Positions 1-8,644 of a stretch of DNA of 64,000 nucleotides are shown here, one piece after another. Within the stretch, counting starts at the first letter, position 1; each line of letters begins with the position of its first letter. The position numbers were made by a program, and so were the translations under genes. The notes beneath the pieces were generated by a model. The model was not told the DNA's origin, made no database searches, and saw only the letters and a program-made list of their open reading frames with translations. Source of the stretch: Pacificoceanicola sp049341065 (GTDB lineage Bacteria; Pseudomonadota; Alphaproteobacteria; Rhodobacterales; Rhodobacteraceae); assembly GCF_049341065.1 (NCBI RefSeq), contig NZ_JBMPIX010000006.1, positions 1-64,000 on the forward strand, in the 5' to 3' direction.

Positions 1-138
1 TACAAGCGGCGCAATCGCATCGAAATCATGTTCGGCAGGCTCAAGGACTGGAGGCGCGTGGCAACCCGCTACGACCGATGCCCAAAAGTCTTCCTTTCGG
101 CCATCGCCCTCGCAGCAGTCGTCATCTACTGGTTATGA
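1..138 (+). CDS. IS5-family transposase, C-terminal end (partial)
   Basis: Frame 1 reads 45 residues, from YKRRNRIEIMFGRLKDWRRV to ATRYDRCPKVFLSAIALAAV and VIYWL, then a TGA stop. The stretch RRNRIEIMFGRLKDWRR followed by TRYD and a hydrophobic end is the familiar C-terminus of DDE transposases of the IS5 group, and it includes the final catalytic glutamate of the YxxRNxIE motif. Only the tail lies in the window, so it cannot be said whether the enzyme is intact. It catalyses cut-and-paste movement of its own element. Its position before a set of unknown genes and a TniQ gene supports reading bases 1-4350 as a mobile region. Confidence 0.85.
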   Translation, partial: YKRRNRIEIMFGRLKDWRRVATRYDRCPKVFLSAIALAAVVIYWL

Positions 139-147
139 ATCCTGACC
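1..147 (+). mobile_element. Right end of an IS5-type insertion sequence
   Basis: The window opens inside a transposase reading frame that stops at 138. A short tail runs to about 147 and is followed by CTAG at 148-151. CTAG is a usual target duplication for some IS5-family elements, so the element probably ends near 147. This boundary is inferred from the CTAG and the compact tail, because the left end lies outside the window and the inverted repeats cannot be compared. Confidence 0.6.
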
Positions 148-151
148 CTAG

Positions 152-634
152 ACGGGCTATTTGACCGGTGAACAAACGGCGGTTGAGGGCCGTTCGCTCC
201 CTCGAAGTTTTGATCCCTTTCGATGCTTAGAGTGGCGTTGTCACGGCGCGTCCCATGCCTTTTTTCAACTCGGTAAATGGCCAAGGCGAAGCTGCGGAAA
301 ACCGCGTAGTCTCGAGTCGTCAGTCGATATCCTCGGAAGGGTCTAATGGCGCGCCTGGTCCTGTTCCGCGGGGCCGGGCGGCCGGACTGAACGTATCTTT
401 CTCAGGAAATCTTGCGGAATAGGCTTCGCGCTCGACAGCTTCGGCCAATGTCCCTTGCATCCGAAGGCGCAGACAGCGCGGCAACCCGACGAAAGGAAAC
501 GCATAGTCCTCCGGCCTCTGTCTTGCGCCTTCTCTGAACAGGCGCCAGACGCCGCGGACGGAAAAGAACAAGGACCTCCGACCCTCCCTGACCCCCGGGA
601 CGAAACCCGGGACCACGAAACCAAAGGAGGACCC
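152..634. other. Intergenic stretch without a recognisable gene
   Basis: The 480 bases between the IS end and the next credible start carry only short overlapping frames on both strands. None has a family-like sequence or a good ribosome-binding site. A frame continuous with the next gene opens at 455, but its first 60 residues read like non-coding sequence and the strong Shine-Dalgarno site lies at 623-630. Nothing else is visible here. Confidence 0.6.
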
Positions 635-1030
635 ATGTTTCACACGAAATTCGATCGCGGCGCGGAATGCCGTGTCATTCCAACCGGAGAACAGGCGCTG
701 CGGGCGTTTCTATCCGGGCACGACGAAGCGCTCGGCCATGCGGCTGTCCTGCTGGCGGGGCGGCACGGTGCGCGGCTGGTCAATGCCATTCGCGAGGGAC
801 TCGACCAGCCTGGGCGGATGACGCGCCGTGTGCATCGCCTGCTCGCCGAGCTGCATCGCGTTCTATTCCTGGATCATGTTCATGATGATGTCTGGGATGA
901 GGTGGGCCGTTTCTCAATTCTCGAGCCCGACGACCCCGTCGTGCCGGAGATCTGCCTGCTGGCAGATGGTCTCAGCGATGCACTGAGCGCGGCGGGGATC
1001 GTCCCTGCCTCATACCAGCACTCAGCCTGA
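635..1030 (+). CDS. Hypothetical protein of the mobile region (131 aa)
   Basis: The start at 635 is chosen because AAAGGAGG lies at 623-630, four bases upstream. The 131-residue product is acidic, with helical stretches such as ALRAFLSGHDEALGHAAVLL and a histidine-rich segment near residues 70-85 (HRLLAELHRVLFLDHVHDD). No signal peptide or membrane segment is seen and I do not recognise the family. It is followed by two further small unknown genes on the same strand, so the three may be cargo of one element. Function is unknown. Confidence 0.6.
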   Translation: MFHTKFDRGAECRVIPTGEQALRAFLSGHDEALGHAAVLLAGRHGARLVNAIREGLDQPGRMTRRVHRLLAELHRVLFLDHVHDDVWDEVGRFSILEPDDPVVPEICLLADGLSDALSAAGIVPASYQHSA

Positions 1031-1290
1031 GCGCGGCCCCCGCACCGCCGCGAAACACGCGCGGCGGTGCGGCTCAAGAACCGGCGACCAAAACCGCGCG
1101 ACCGGCAGATTTCTTCTTCCTCGTCCAAAAGAACGACTGATTTCTCCGTTACCGACACCGAAGAACAGCCTTGGCGACTAACCGAAAGAACCCTGCTGCC
1201 CCCGACCCATCTCCCGCGATGCACGGACCATGAAGCCGAAGAATAGGCAACAACACCAACGTTTCCGCCACCGCATGAAGGGAGAACATC

Positions 1291-1641
1291 ATGCTCAATA
1301 CGACCACCCTCGACACCGCCGAGGCCCGTCTCGGCGCCGCCTACGCGGTGGAGCAGCACCTCCGTCGCCACGGCGCGAGTCTCTGCGACCTGCTCGACGC
1401 GCTCGACGATCCAAGCGGGTTCGCCGCGCTCTGCGCCCTGCACGGCGCTTTCGGGCAGCCGATCCCGGATGCAGTTGCCGTCGAGGGCGCGCTGCAGGAC
1501 ATCCAGCGCGTCCTGGCCGACCAGACGCCATCGTCGCTCGATCGGATCGGTCATGAACGCGGTCTGCCGGCTTCCGACATGACGCGGTGGCACGGCGCGC
1601 GCGTCAGCGAGCTTCTCGCGCGGTTCCGTCATGCCGATTGA
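1291..1641 (+). CDS. Hypothetical protein of the mobile region (116 aa)
   Basis: The ATG at 1291 is preceded by AAGGGAGAAC, a credible ribosome-binding site. The 116-residue product is predicted to be mostly helical and soluble, with a leucine- and alanine-rich N-terminal half (AAYAVEQHLRRHGASLCDLL). No family is recognised. Its stop overlaps the next start by 11 bases, which suggests translational coupling. A 260-base gap separates it from the preceding small gene, so it may have its own promoter. Confidence 0.6.
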   Translation: MLNTTTLDTAEARLGAAYAVEQHLRRHGASLCDLLDALDDPSGFAALCALHGAFGQPIPDAVAVEGALQDIQRVLADQTPSSLDRIGHERGLPASDMTRWHGARVSELLARFRHAD

Positions 1642-2032
1642 GACCGGGGCACGCTGTGTCCTTCAGGCGGCGCGCAAGCGCCGACTGAGCGTATATCCCG
1701 ATCGGTTCGGGATGGAGCAGGACATCTGCGACGTGACTCTCTGGCTCGTCGAAAAATATGGCCTGTCTCGGGTCCGGGTTTACGTCGATCGGCATTACAT
1801 ACATGTCGATCGGGAAATGGCCGGCGTCACCGTCATGACCGCGCCGAGAAATCCGGCGCAGCTGTCCGAGGCGGCGCATCGGGCGTTCCTCGCGCTCGGC
1901 TACACGATCGAAGATACGCGCGCAGATATTTACGGTCACCAGCACTGCGATGGCCATCATTCGAGTCATGAGGCACTGCGCGCCTACGGGCGGATTGAAT
2001 CAGCCATCAAGGCGGCGGCGGCGCCGGAGTGA
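1631..2032 (+). CDS. Hypothetical protein overlapping its neighbour (133 aa)
   Basis: The ATG at 1631 lies 11 bases inside the end of the preceding gene, which implies coupled translation. The product has 133 residues, with an N-terminal beta-rich half containing VRVYVDRHYIHVDREMAGVTVM and a middle segment rich in histidine (GHQHCDGHHSSHE, about residues 101-113) that could bind metal. No signal peptide or membrane helix is visible. The family is not recognised. A partner role with the preceding product is inferred only from the overlap. Confidence 0.6.
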   Translation: MPIETGARCVLQAARKRRLSVYPDRFGMEQDICDVTLWLVEKYGLSRVRVYVDRHYIHVDREMAGVTVMTAPRNPAQLSEAAHRAFLALGYTIEDTRADIYGHQHCDGHHSSHEALRAYGRIESAIKAAAAPE

Positions 2033-2303
2033 CAGACAGCCGTTGACCGCCTCGACACTGATGGTCGACGGCCATATCTGAATTGATGCATCGGGAAACA
2101 GCAACTCCTCGTGAAGCCTCACCATTCCTACCCGTGGGGCCAAGACAAGATGCTGCTGACATCGACGGACGATGTGTCGTCAATCCAGTACGTCAGACGG
2201 TCTATGCGATGGGACGTGCGGCTGGTATCAACTTCAGTCAGAAGCCTCCCGACGCCCATCAAGGCAAGCCATCCCGGAACTCACCGAACCGATCATTCGG
2301 AAC

Positions 2304-4148
2304 ATGACTCTTTTACCGATTTCCAATCCTCCGCCAGCGCCGCGAGAGACGGTATTCTCCTATCTTTCCCGCCTCGCCGCGACCTGGGACACAGACGTCG
2401 TCGAGATCGCAAACGACATGGGGACATCGTTCAAGCGGCTCCTCGCCCAGGACCCAGAGGCGTTCGACGCCCTCGCAGTGTGGGCCGATCTCGATCCGAC
2501 TCAGTTGGAAAACATGCTTTCCTGGACCGGAATTCGGGCAGGGAACGTGCGGTTGATGTTTCGTGGGGAGATCTTCGTGTCCCGTGCGCTTCGCAATCCG
2601 GTGATGCGAGCGTGTCCCGTCTGCCTGCGTGAAGACGCAATGCAATCGGACGGCCCAACGACTGCAGCCATGGTGATGCGCGGCGATTGGCAAATGCGCG
2701 AGGCCAACGTATGCCTCCGGCACAAACACCGGCTTGTAGAACTCTGGACGTCCAATCATCCGAGGGAACGATACGACATTGCAACGCGCTTGTCCGAGAT
2801 CGTAACCAAAATCATCGCAGGCGACTTCGACCAGCCACCTGTTGAGCCCACGCCCTACGACATCTGGCTCGACGGTCGCCTTGAGGATGGCCGTGACGAA
2901 ACCTGGTTCTCTGGGCATCCGTTGTTTGCCGCGACGACTTTCTGTCGTCTTCTGGGGCAGGCGATTCTCCATGACAATGGCGCCGGGGACGATATGCCGG
3001 CCGGCGCGCACCATGTTGCTGACTTCGAGATCGCCAGACAGGGCGAGCATACCGTGCGCGCAAGCCTGGCAAGGATTGCGCGCGCCTGTGACGCCGAACC
3101 CAACAAGGCCTATGGACCACTGTTTCCGAGCCTGAACCGGGATTACGCAGAGGACGAGGGGTTTGCGACTTACAGGTGCTTGCTGCGAGACGTGATACTC
3201 GACCACTGGCCGATCGCTGCCGGGAAGGAGCTCTTGGGAGAGGTTGTTGAACAACGCCGCGTGCACTCGCTTGCCACGGCATCGCAAGAGACAGGCCTCG
3301 GGCCCGGGGTTCTCGAGCACTTCCTGGTCGAGGCTGGGGCGCTTCCCGTCGATGATGACCGCCCACGCCGGCGCCGGTTGTTCGATGCCAAAGACTACGC
3401 CGATCTTCTAAACGAAATCCCGACCCTTGTGGGGCCGATCGCCATGCGTGAAGCCATCGGCGCGACCAAGAAGGAGTTGGATGCGTTCGAAAAAGAAGGC
3501 CTCTTGGTGCCGCGCACGCGGGTCGCCAAGGTCAAGAACCCTTGGCGAATCTCTGACGGTGTCGATTTTGTCGCGGGCCTTGCCGAGCAGGCGGTGCCAA
3601 TTGCAAAAAATGACCGCGATTGGGAAACACTCCTGCTCGCCCGCAAGCGGACCCGCGTGAGCTTGCGGGAACAGCTCGATGCCATCCACGGCAAACGGCT
3701 GGCACTCGGGAAGCGAGGCGGGGTGCGCGGTCTTCATGGGCTTGTCGTCAGGAAATCCGAAGTAGATCGCCTTCGCGCTTCCCTTCTCAAGCCTGAGAAC
3801 GACGCCAAGAGTGGGGAACCCAGGCTGATGAGCGCCGCAGAATTCGGACGCTCCGTCGGGCTACGAGATCATGGATACTTCATCTCATTGATCGAAGCTG
3901 GCCATACTCCGGCTGTTCGACACACGAACCCCAAGACAGGACGCCAGCAATACTGGCTGTCCGCCGAATATATCGAGTCCTACCACGAACGCTTCGTTAC
4001 GCTGACCACGCTGTCTGACGAGACAGGGCGTCATCGCAACAGCCTCAAGAGCCTGCTCGAGGCCTCCCACGTCGCCCGCTTCGCCCCGGGCGATCAGAAT
4101 TTTGGGGCAATCTTCTTGCGTGAAGAAGCGATCGCCGCCCTCCGGTAG
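2304..4148 (+). CDS. tniQ: TniQ-family transposition protein (orphan)
   Basis: TniQ/TnsD-type proteins help choose the target site in Tn7-like and Tn5053-like transposition. The product begins MTLLPISNPPPAPRETVFSY, and the stretch PRETVFSYLSRLAA near the N-terminus is the family signature. It is followed by a zinc-finger-like set, CPVCLRED and CLRHKHRL, at about residues 104-150. The remaining 450 residues carry several helix-turn-helix-like segments and are not otherwise recognised. The frame is open from 2172, but 2304 is chosen because family members start two to ten residues before this proline-rich stretch. At 614 residues it is intact. No TnsB-like transposase or TnsC-like ATPase gene is present in the window, so it is an orphan or the edge of a larger element. 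It ends 211 bases from a tRNA-Arg gene. Confidence 0.8.
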   Translation: MTLLPISNPPPAPRETVFSYLSRLAATWDTDVVEIANDMGTSFKRLLAQDPEAFDALAVWADLDPTQLENMLSWTGIRAGNVRLMFRGEIFVSRALRNPVMRACPVCLREDAMQSDGPTTAAMVMRGDWQMREANVCLRHKHRLVELWTSNHPRERYDIATRLSEIVTKIIAGDFDQPPVEPTPYDIWLDGRLEDGRDETWFSGHPLFAATTFCRLLGQAILHDNGAGDDMPAGAHHVADFEIARQGEHTVRASLARIARACDAEPNKAYGPLFPSLNRDYAEDEGFATYRCLLRDVILDHWPIAAGKELLGEVVEQRRVHSLATASQETGLGPGVLEHFLVEAGALPVDDDRPRRRRLFDAKDYADLLNEIPTLVGPIAMREAIGATKKELDAFEKEGLLVPRTRVAKVKNPWRISDGVDFVAGLAEQAVPIAKNDRDWETLLLARKRTRVSLREQLDAIHGKRLALGKRGGVRGLHGLVVRKSEVDRLRASLLKPENDAKSGEPRLMSAAEFGRSVGLRDHGYFISLIEAGHTPAVRHTNPKTGRQQYWLSAEYIESYHERFVTLTTLSDETGRHRNSLKSLLEASHVARFAPGDQNFGAIFLREEAIAALR

Positions 4149-4263
4149 CGGCTGTCCGACGATCCGATCGGCGAGGGATGGATCGTCGTTCCGCGAACTG
4201 AAAGATTTCGCTCGCAAACGGAATCGGATGAAAACCCATAAAAACAAGAGCCCTTCAGGAATT

Positions 4264-4281
4264 TTCTCGAAATATCGAGAA
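4264..4281. repeat. 18-bp palindrome with a TTGACA box beside it
   Basis: TTCTCGA is followed by AATA and then TCGAGAA, a perfect 7-bp inverted repeat. TTGACA follows at 4287-4292, and a second inverted repeat, GTGCGCA with TGCGCAC, spans about 4297-4326. The site lies between the tniQ stop and the 3' end of the tRNA. It resembles an operator next to a -35 box, but no gene follows on that strand. Confidence 0.5.
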
Positions 4282-4359
4282 TTTCCTTGACACGGGTGCG
4301 CACGAAATACTGCCGTTTTGCGCACTCATATGCCCCCTTGGCAATAATATTGATTTACA

Positions 4360-4436
4360 TGGCGATCCCTGAAGGACTCGAACCCTCAACCTGCTGATTA
4401 GAAGTCAGCTGCTCTATCCAGTTGAGCTAAGGGACC
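4360..4436 (-). tRNA. tRNA-Arg (anticodon TCT)
   Basis: Read on the minus strand, the 77 bases fold as a cloverleaf. The acceptor stem GGTCCCT pairs with AGGGATC, with one G-U pair. The D arm is GCTC/GAGC, and the anticodon stem GCTGA/TCAGC encloses CTTCTAA with anticodon TCT. The T arm GAGGG/CCTTC encloses TTCGAGT. The discriminator is G and CCA is encoded. The 3' end faces the TniQ region, which is the orientation expected if that region entered at the tRNA 3' end. Confidence 0.95.
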
Positions 4437-4480
4437 GCACGGCCCCGTATTTGCAGACTTTCACCCGGCGGGGCAAGTCT

Positions 4481-4942
4481 TCAAAGCTTGATCGACATGA
4501 AAACGCTCAAACGGTCGGGGACGTACTCGCCGAAAGGCGCGCAATAGGCGAAACCCGCCCCTTCATAAAGCGCGCGTGCGGCGGCAAACCCAGCTTCGGA
4601 ACCGGTTTCAAGATAGGCCGCAGCCATACCTGCGCGCCGTGCCTCGGCCAGAAGGTGGTCGAGCAGGCGCTTGCCATACCCCCGGCCGCGCGCCTCGGCG
4701 GCGACATGCATGGATTTCAGTTCGACCGCGCCGCTGCCAAAGGGTTTCAGCGCGCCAACCGCGCAAATTTCCCCCGTTTCATCGCGCAGCGCATAAACGC
4801 TGGCTCCGCTGGAGCGCAAGGCCTTGGCGGTCATGACGTGGCAGCTTTCCTCTGGGGTGGCTTCGGACATCGCCGCGTGGTGCCGCGCAAGGATTGCTTC
4901 GACGGCGGGGTTCATGTCTTCAACCAAGGTGACAGAAGTCAT
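4481..4942 (-). CDS. GNAT-family N-acetyltransferase
   Basis: The 153-residue product has the GNAT fold signature: strand 4 ELKSMHVAAEARGRGYGKRL with the acetyl-CoA pyrophosphate-binding loop RGRGYG near residues 85-90, then a helix (LLDHLLAEARRAG) and the C-terminal motif ALYEGAGFAYCAPFGEY. Such enzymes transfer an acetyl group from acetyl-CoA to an amine, but the substrate cannot be told from sequence. The ATG at 4942 is preceded by AAAGGCAG. The gene stands alone between the tRNA and the secretion operon, and it is the first chromosome-backbone-like gene after the island edge. Confidence 0.85.
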   Translation of the reverse strand: MTSVTLVEDMNPAVEAILARHHAAMSEATPEESCHVMTAKALRSSGASVYALRDETGEICAVGALKPFGSGAVELKSMHVAAEARGRGYGKRLLDHLLAEARRAGMAAAYLETGSEAGFAAARALYEGAGFAYCAPFGEYVPDRLSVFMSIKL

Positions 4943-5081
4943 CGAAAAGCTGCCTTTTGTGCTGTGCCGAATACGGTTCAGATTTGCCCTGATCCCGATT
5001 TATGGCAACACGAAAATCGTCCGCAGGATCCTGTTGCAGCGCCCTCTGGGCACAGCTTTGCCCAGATTACCGTGACGGCGT

Positions 5082-5119
5082 CAGAAAACCGTGCGTTTTC
5101 TGCAAAATTCCCCTATAAT
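5082..5119 (+). promoter_or_regulatory. Candidate gspD promoter with an overlapping operator
   Basis: A perfect -10 hexamer TATAAT lies at 5114-5119, about 65 bases before gspD. No good -35 box is present at 17-18 bases. That region is instead occupied by a perfect inverted repeat, CAGAAAAC-CGTGC-GTTTTCTG at 5082-5102. The arrangement suggests a promoter controlled by a factor bound at the palindrome, but this is inference. Confidence 0.4.
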
Positions 5120-5184
5120 AACAAAAAATAAATGAGGCGGGGGGCCGATTTCGGCCGTTAAACCCCAAAAACAGTGAGCAGAGC

Positions 5185-7182
5185 ATGATGCACCCAGCAT
5201 TGCGATCCCCGGCATCCGCCGGCCCTGCCCCGAGTCCGCTCGGGCGTTTGCCATGGGTAAAGCCCTTTCTTATTATCGCCTTAGCGCTTTTCATCAGTCT
5301 TGCCCTCAGCCTGCCTGCCCGTGCGCAGGTGACCTTGAACCTGCGTGACGCGGATTTGCGAAACTTTGTCGAGATCGTTTCCGAAGCGACCGGGCGCAGC
5401 TTTGTGCTGGACCCGGGTGTGCGCGGCACGGTCACGGTTCTGTCGCCTGATCAGATGTCGAACGCGGACCTGTATCAGGTTTTTCTCTCCGTTCTTGAAC
5501 TCAACCGGCTGACCATTGTCGAAGGCGCGGGCGCAGACCGGATCGTGCCGATGAACGCCGCGCGCGAACTGGCCTCGGGTGCCAGTGCCCTGCCCGGCGG
5601 TTTTGAAACCCGGGTGATCCGGGTGCGCGACATCTCTCCTCAGGAAGTGATCGAGGTGGTGCGTCCGCTCTTGCCCTCAGAGGCGATCATTTCCGCCGTG
5701 CCCGGCTCCAAGCGGCTGATCCTGTCGGACCGCTCCGCCAATATCGCGCGGATCACCGCCTTGATCGACCAGTTGGACAAGCCCGGAAATACGGCCCCGG
5801 TCGAGATTATTCGCCTGCGCAATGCCAACGCGGCAGATGTGTTGCAGGTGGTTCAGTCGATGGAAATCCTTGACGACGATGCTGCGGTCAGCGTCGATCG
5901 GCGGTCAAACGCGCTGGTGGTGTCGGGATCTGAATCGATGCGCCACCGGGTAAGGGTTCTGGTCTCGGAACTGGACACGCAACGCGATACCGTCGTCTCG
6001 CGCGCGATTGCGCTGAACTATGCGGATGCCGCTTCGATAGCCGATGTCGTTACACGCACACTCAGCACCGAGGATCCCACCGGTGTGCGCGCCCCGATCC
6101 GCATCATCCCCGAGCTTCAAACCAATTCCTTGCTGATTTCCGCCCCGCAAGAGCGCATCAACGAAATCGCCGACATGGTCCGCTATCTGGACAAACGCCC
6201 GACGCAAGTTCTGGTCGAGGCGGTGATTTTTGAAATGACGGTTGAGGGGCTGTCGGACCTCTCGGCGCAGTTCGGCGCTGTGCTGAACGATGCCCTGATC
6301 GGTGGGACGCAGTTTTCCCTTCCCGGGCGCACCAGCCTGACCAACCTTGTGTCGACGCTGAACACCGGCAATGTACCTGATCCAGGCGCAGGCGGCGTTC
6401 TGGGGCTGAACCGGCAACGCGGGAACGATGGCTTTGTCGGGCTTCTGACAGCGATCACTTCCGTCAATTCCACCCGGTTGCTTTCAACACCGTCGATCCT
6501 GACGCTGAACAACCAGGAGGCTGAGATCGTCGTGGCACAGAATGTGCCCTTCGTGACCGGCAGCTATTCCACCGTTGGCGACAGCGCGGTAGAGAACCCC
6601 TTTCAGACCATTGAGCGGCAGGATGTGGGCCTGACCCTGAACGTCACGCCCCAGATCAACGCCGACCGCACCGTGCGCCTGTTGATCAAGCAAGAGGTGT
6701 CAAACCTGACCAATTCCAACGCCTCCTCTGGTGGCGAGATCACGACCAAGCGGTCGCTGTCCACCACCGCGCTTGTCGATGACGGCGCGGTCATCATGTT
6801 GGGCGGGCTTTTGGAAAACGGCAATGGGTCGGCCAGGCAAGCCGTGCCCGGTCTGTCGAAACTGCCGCTGCTGGGCGGTCTGTTTCGCGGCAAGAGCGCC
6901 AACCGCAATCAACGCGTTCTTCTGGTTCTGATGCGCCCGCAGGTCGTCACCAATGACCACGAGGCGCGCCGCATAACCCGCGAGGCCGCGCGCAAGGCGC
7001 AAGCAGTCGGTGCTTCCATCGCGCCGCTGGATGATGGAAAGTACCCGCAGACACGGATCAGCGCCCTTCCCTTCGACGGGGTTGATCTGAACCAACCCTT
7101 TGATGCCGGATTTATTGATGACGTCGCCCAAAGCCGAAACTTCCCCCCTCTCCCGGGACGGCTCCGTTTCAACGGAAAATAG
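5185..7182 (+). CDS. gspD: Type II secretion system secretin GspD
   Basis: GspD forms the outer-membrane channel of the type II secretion system. The 665-residue product has a signal sequence (about residues 26-48, ending PARAQ), then an N0 domain starting VTLNLRDADLRNFVEIVSEA, ring-building N1-N3 domains with the motif RLILSDRSANIARITALIDQLD, and a C-terminal secretin domain (about 370-600) with VPFVTG and VGLTLNVTPQIN. The C-terminal tail is about 65 residues, possibly for a pilotin. ATG codons lie at 5185 and 5188 and neither has a strong Shine-Dalgarno site. The gene heads gspDEF, and its end overlaps gspE by about 80 bases. Confidence 0.93.
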   Translation: MMHPALRSPASAGPAPSPLGRLPWVKPFLIIALALFISLALSLPARAQVTLNLRDADLRNFVEIVSEATGRSFVLDPGVRGTVTVLSPDQMSNADLYQVFLSVLELNRLTIVEGAGADRIVPMNAARELASGASALPGGFETRVIRVRDISPQEVIEVVRPLLPSEAIISAVPGSKRLILSDRSANIARITALIDQLDKPGNTAPVEIIRLRNANAADVLQVVQSMEILDDDAAVSVDRRSNALVVSGSESMRHRVRVLVSELDTQRDTVVSRAIALNYADAASIADVVTRTLSTEDPTGVRAPIRIIPELQTNSLLISAPQERINEIADMVRYLDKRPTQVLVEAVIFEMTVEGLSDLSAQFGAVLNDALIGGTQFSLPGRTSLTNLVSTLNTGNVPDPGAGGVLGLNRQRGNDGFVGLLTAITSVNSTRLLSTPSILTLNNQEAEIVVAQNVPFVTGSYSTVGDSAVENPFQTIERQDVGLTLNVTPQINADRTVRLLIKQEVSNLTNSNASSGGEITTKRSLSTTALVDDGAVIMLGGLLENGNGSARQAVPGLSKLPLLGGLFRGKSANRNQRVLLVLMRPQVVTNDHEARRITREAARKAQAVGASIAPLDDGKYPQTRISALPFDGVDLNQPFDAGFIDDVAQSRNFPPLPGRLRFNGK

Positions 7183-8644
7183 CGGCGGCGTAACGGGGCA
7201 CCTGCCCTTTGCCTTTGCGCAGGACCAACAGGTCGTGCTGGAAGGTGCGCGAGTGACCTTGGGCCCCAATGCCACGCAACTGGGTCTACGCGAAGTACAG
7301 CGCCGCGTCGGCAGCGATCCGATCGAGGTGGTCGAGGCCGACCAGATCGCCTTTGACAAGGCGCTGGCCGATGCTTACCGCGACGCCGAGCACAGCCGCG
7401 CCGCCGCTGGCGGAGACATCAGTTTTGACCTCGAAGAGGCTGAATTCGCCCGCCGCCAACGCGATTTGCTGGACGAACCCGGCGATGCGCCGGTGATCCA
7501 ACTGGTCAACCAGCTGCTGCGCCGCGCAGTACAAAGCGCCGCCTCTGACCTGCATATCGAACCGCACGAAGGTGGCCTGCGTGTGCGCATGCGCATTGAT
7601 GGCGTGTTGCAAGAGGTGATGAACCGCCCCGATGTACCGGTCCGGCGCATTGTCTCGCGGCTCAAGGTGATGGCGGGGCTCGACATCGCCGAAACGCGAC
7701 TACCGCAGGACGGGCGCATTCCCCTGTCGCTGGGCGGCCGGGTGATCGACACGCGCGTCAGCTCTCTGCCCGGCCACTACGGCGAACGCATCGTCCTGCG
7801 GATTCTGGATCGCTCGACGGGTCTGATGCCACTCGGCGGACTGGGGCTGTCGGAAACGCAGCAAGTGTTGCTGCGCAGGCTGGCGGCCTTCCCGAACGGC
7901 GTGATTCTGGCGACGGGGCCGACCGGCGCGGGCAAAACCACGACGCTTTATTCGCTGCTGCAACTGGCCGACCGAGACGCGCGCAATATCGTCACCGTCG
8001 AAGATCCCATCGAATACGATCTGCCGGGCGTGTCGCAATCCCAGATCAATTCAGAGATCGGCATGACCTTTGCCGCCGGTCTGCGCGCCACGCTACGGCA
8101 AGACCCGGATGTTATCCTTGTAGGCGAAATCCGCGACGCAGAAACCGCCAGCACCGCCGCGCAGGCCGCGCTGACCGGGCACCTGGTGTTTTCGTCCTTG
8201 CACGCGAACAGCTCGGTCGGGGCGATTGTGCGTCTGCGCGATCTGGGGTTGGAAAATTTCCTGATCGCCGCCACCCTTCGCGGGGTGATTGCGCAACGCC
8301 TGCTGCGCAAGCTTTGCCCTGACTGCAGCACGCCCGAACCGCTTTCCCGCGACGACAAACGCCTGTTCGACCGCCACAAAATCGCCGCGCCGAAACAGAC
8401 CTTTCACCCCAAAGGCTGCGAGGTCTGCGCCGGAACCGGCCACGCGGGCCGCATGGGGATTTTCGAGATCACCGAGGTCACCGAAAACCTGCGCGCCGCC
8501 ATTGACCGGGGCGAAAGCGAAGCGGCGATCAAATCGCTGGCCCTCGCGCCGCGCGACACCCTGACCGGGCAAGGCTTGCAAGCCGTCGCCGAAGGCCGCG
8601 TCAGCCTGGACGAGGCGCTGCGCGTCGTTGGGGATACCGCGTGA
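7103..8644 (+). CDS. gspE: Type II secretion ATPase GspE
   Basis: GspE is the cytoplasmic hexameric ATPase that powers pseudopilus assembly. The product has an N1E-like region, Walker A GPTGAGKTTT at about residue 273, the Asp-box segment with EDPIEY, Walker B VILVGEIRD at about 340, and the His box LTGHLVFSSLHAN. A tetracysteine zinc motif is split as CPDC (about 406) and CEVCAGTGHAGRMG (about 440). The start is uncertain. ATG codons at 7103 and 7118 both lie inside the end of gspD, and neither has a clear ribosome-binding site. The stop overlaps the GTG start of gspF by four bases. Confidence 0.93.
   Translation: MPDLLMTSPKAETSPLSRDGSVSTENSGGVTGHLPFAFAQDQQVVLEGARVTLGPNATQLGLREVQRRVGSDPIEVVEADQIAFDKALADAYRDAEHSRAAAGGDISFDLEEAEFARRQRDLLDEPGDAPVIQLVNQLLRRAVQSAASDLHIEPHEGGLRVRMRIDGVLQEVMNRPDVPVRRIVSRLKVMAGLDIAETRLPQDGRIPLSLGGRVIDTRVSSLPGHYGERIVLRILDRSTGLMPLGGLGLSETQQVLLRRLAAFPNGVILATGPTGAGKTTTLYSLLQLADRDARNIVTVEDPIEYDLPGVSQSQINSEIGMTFAAGLRATLRQDPDVILVGEIRDAETASTAAQAALTGHLVFSSLHANSSVGAIVRLRDLGLENFLIAATLRGVIAQRLLRKLCPDCSTPEPLSRDDKRLFDRHKIAAPKQTFHPKGCEVCAGTGHAGRMGIFEITEVTENLRAAIDRGESEAAIKSLALAPRDTLTGQGLQAVAEGRVSLDEALRVVGDTA

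Noticed and set aside
455..634. Sixty-residue N-terminal extension of the gene starting at 635
   Set aside because: The composition is unlike protein and the strong AAAGGAGG lies just before 635.
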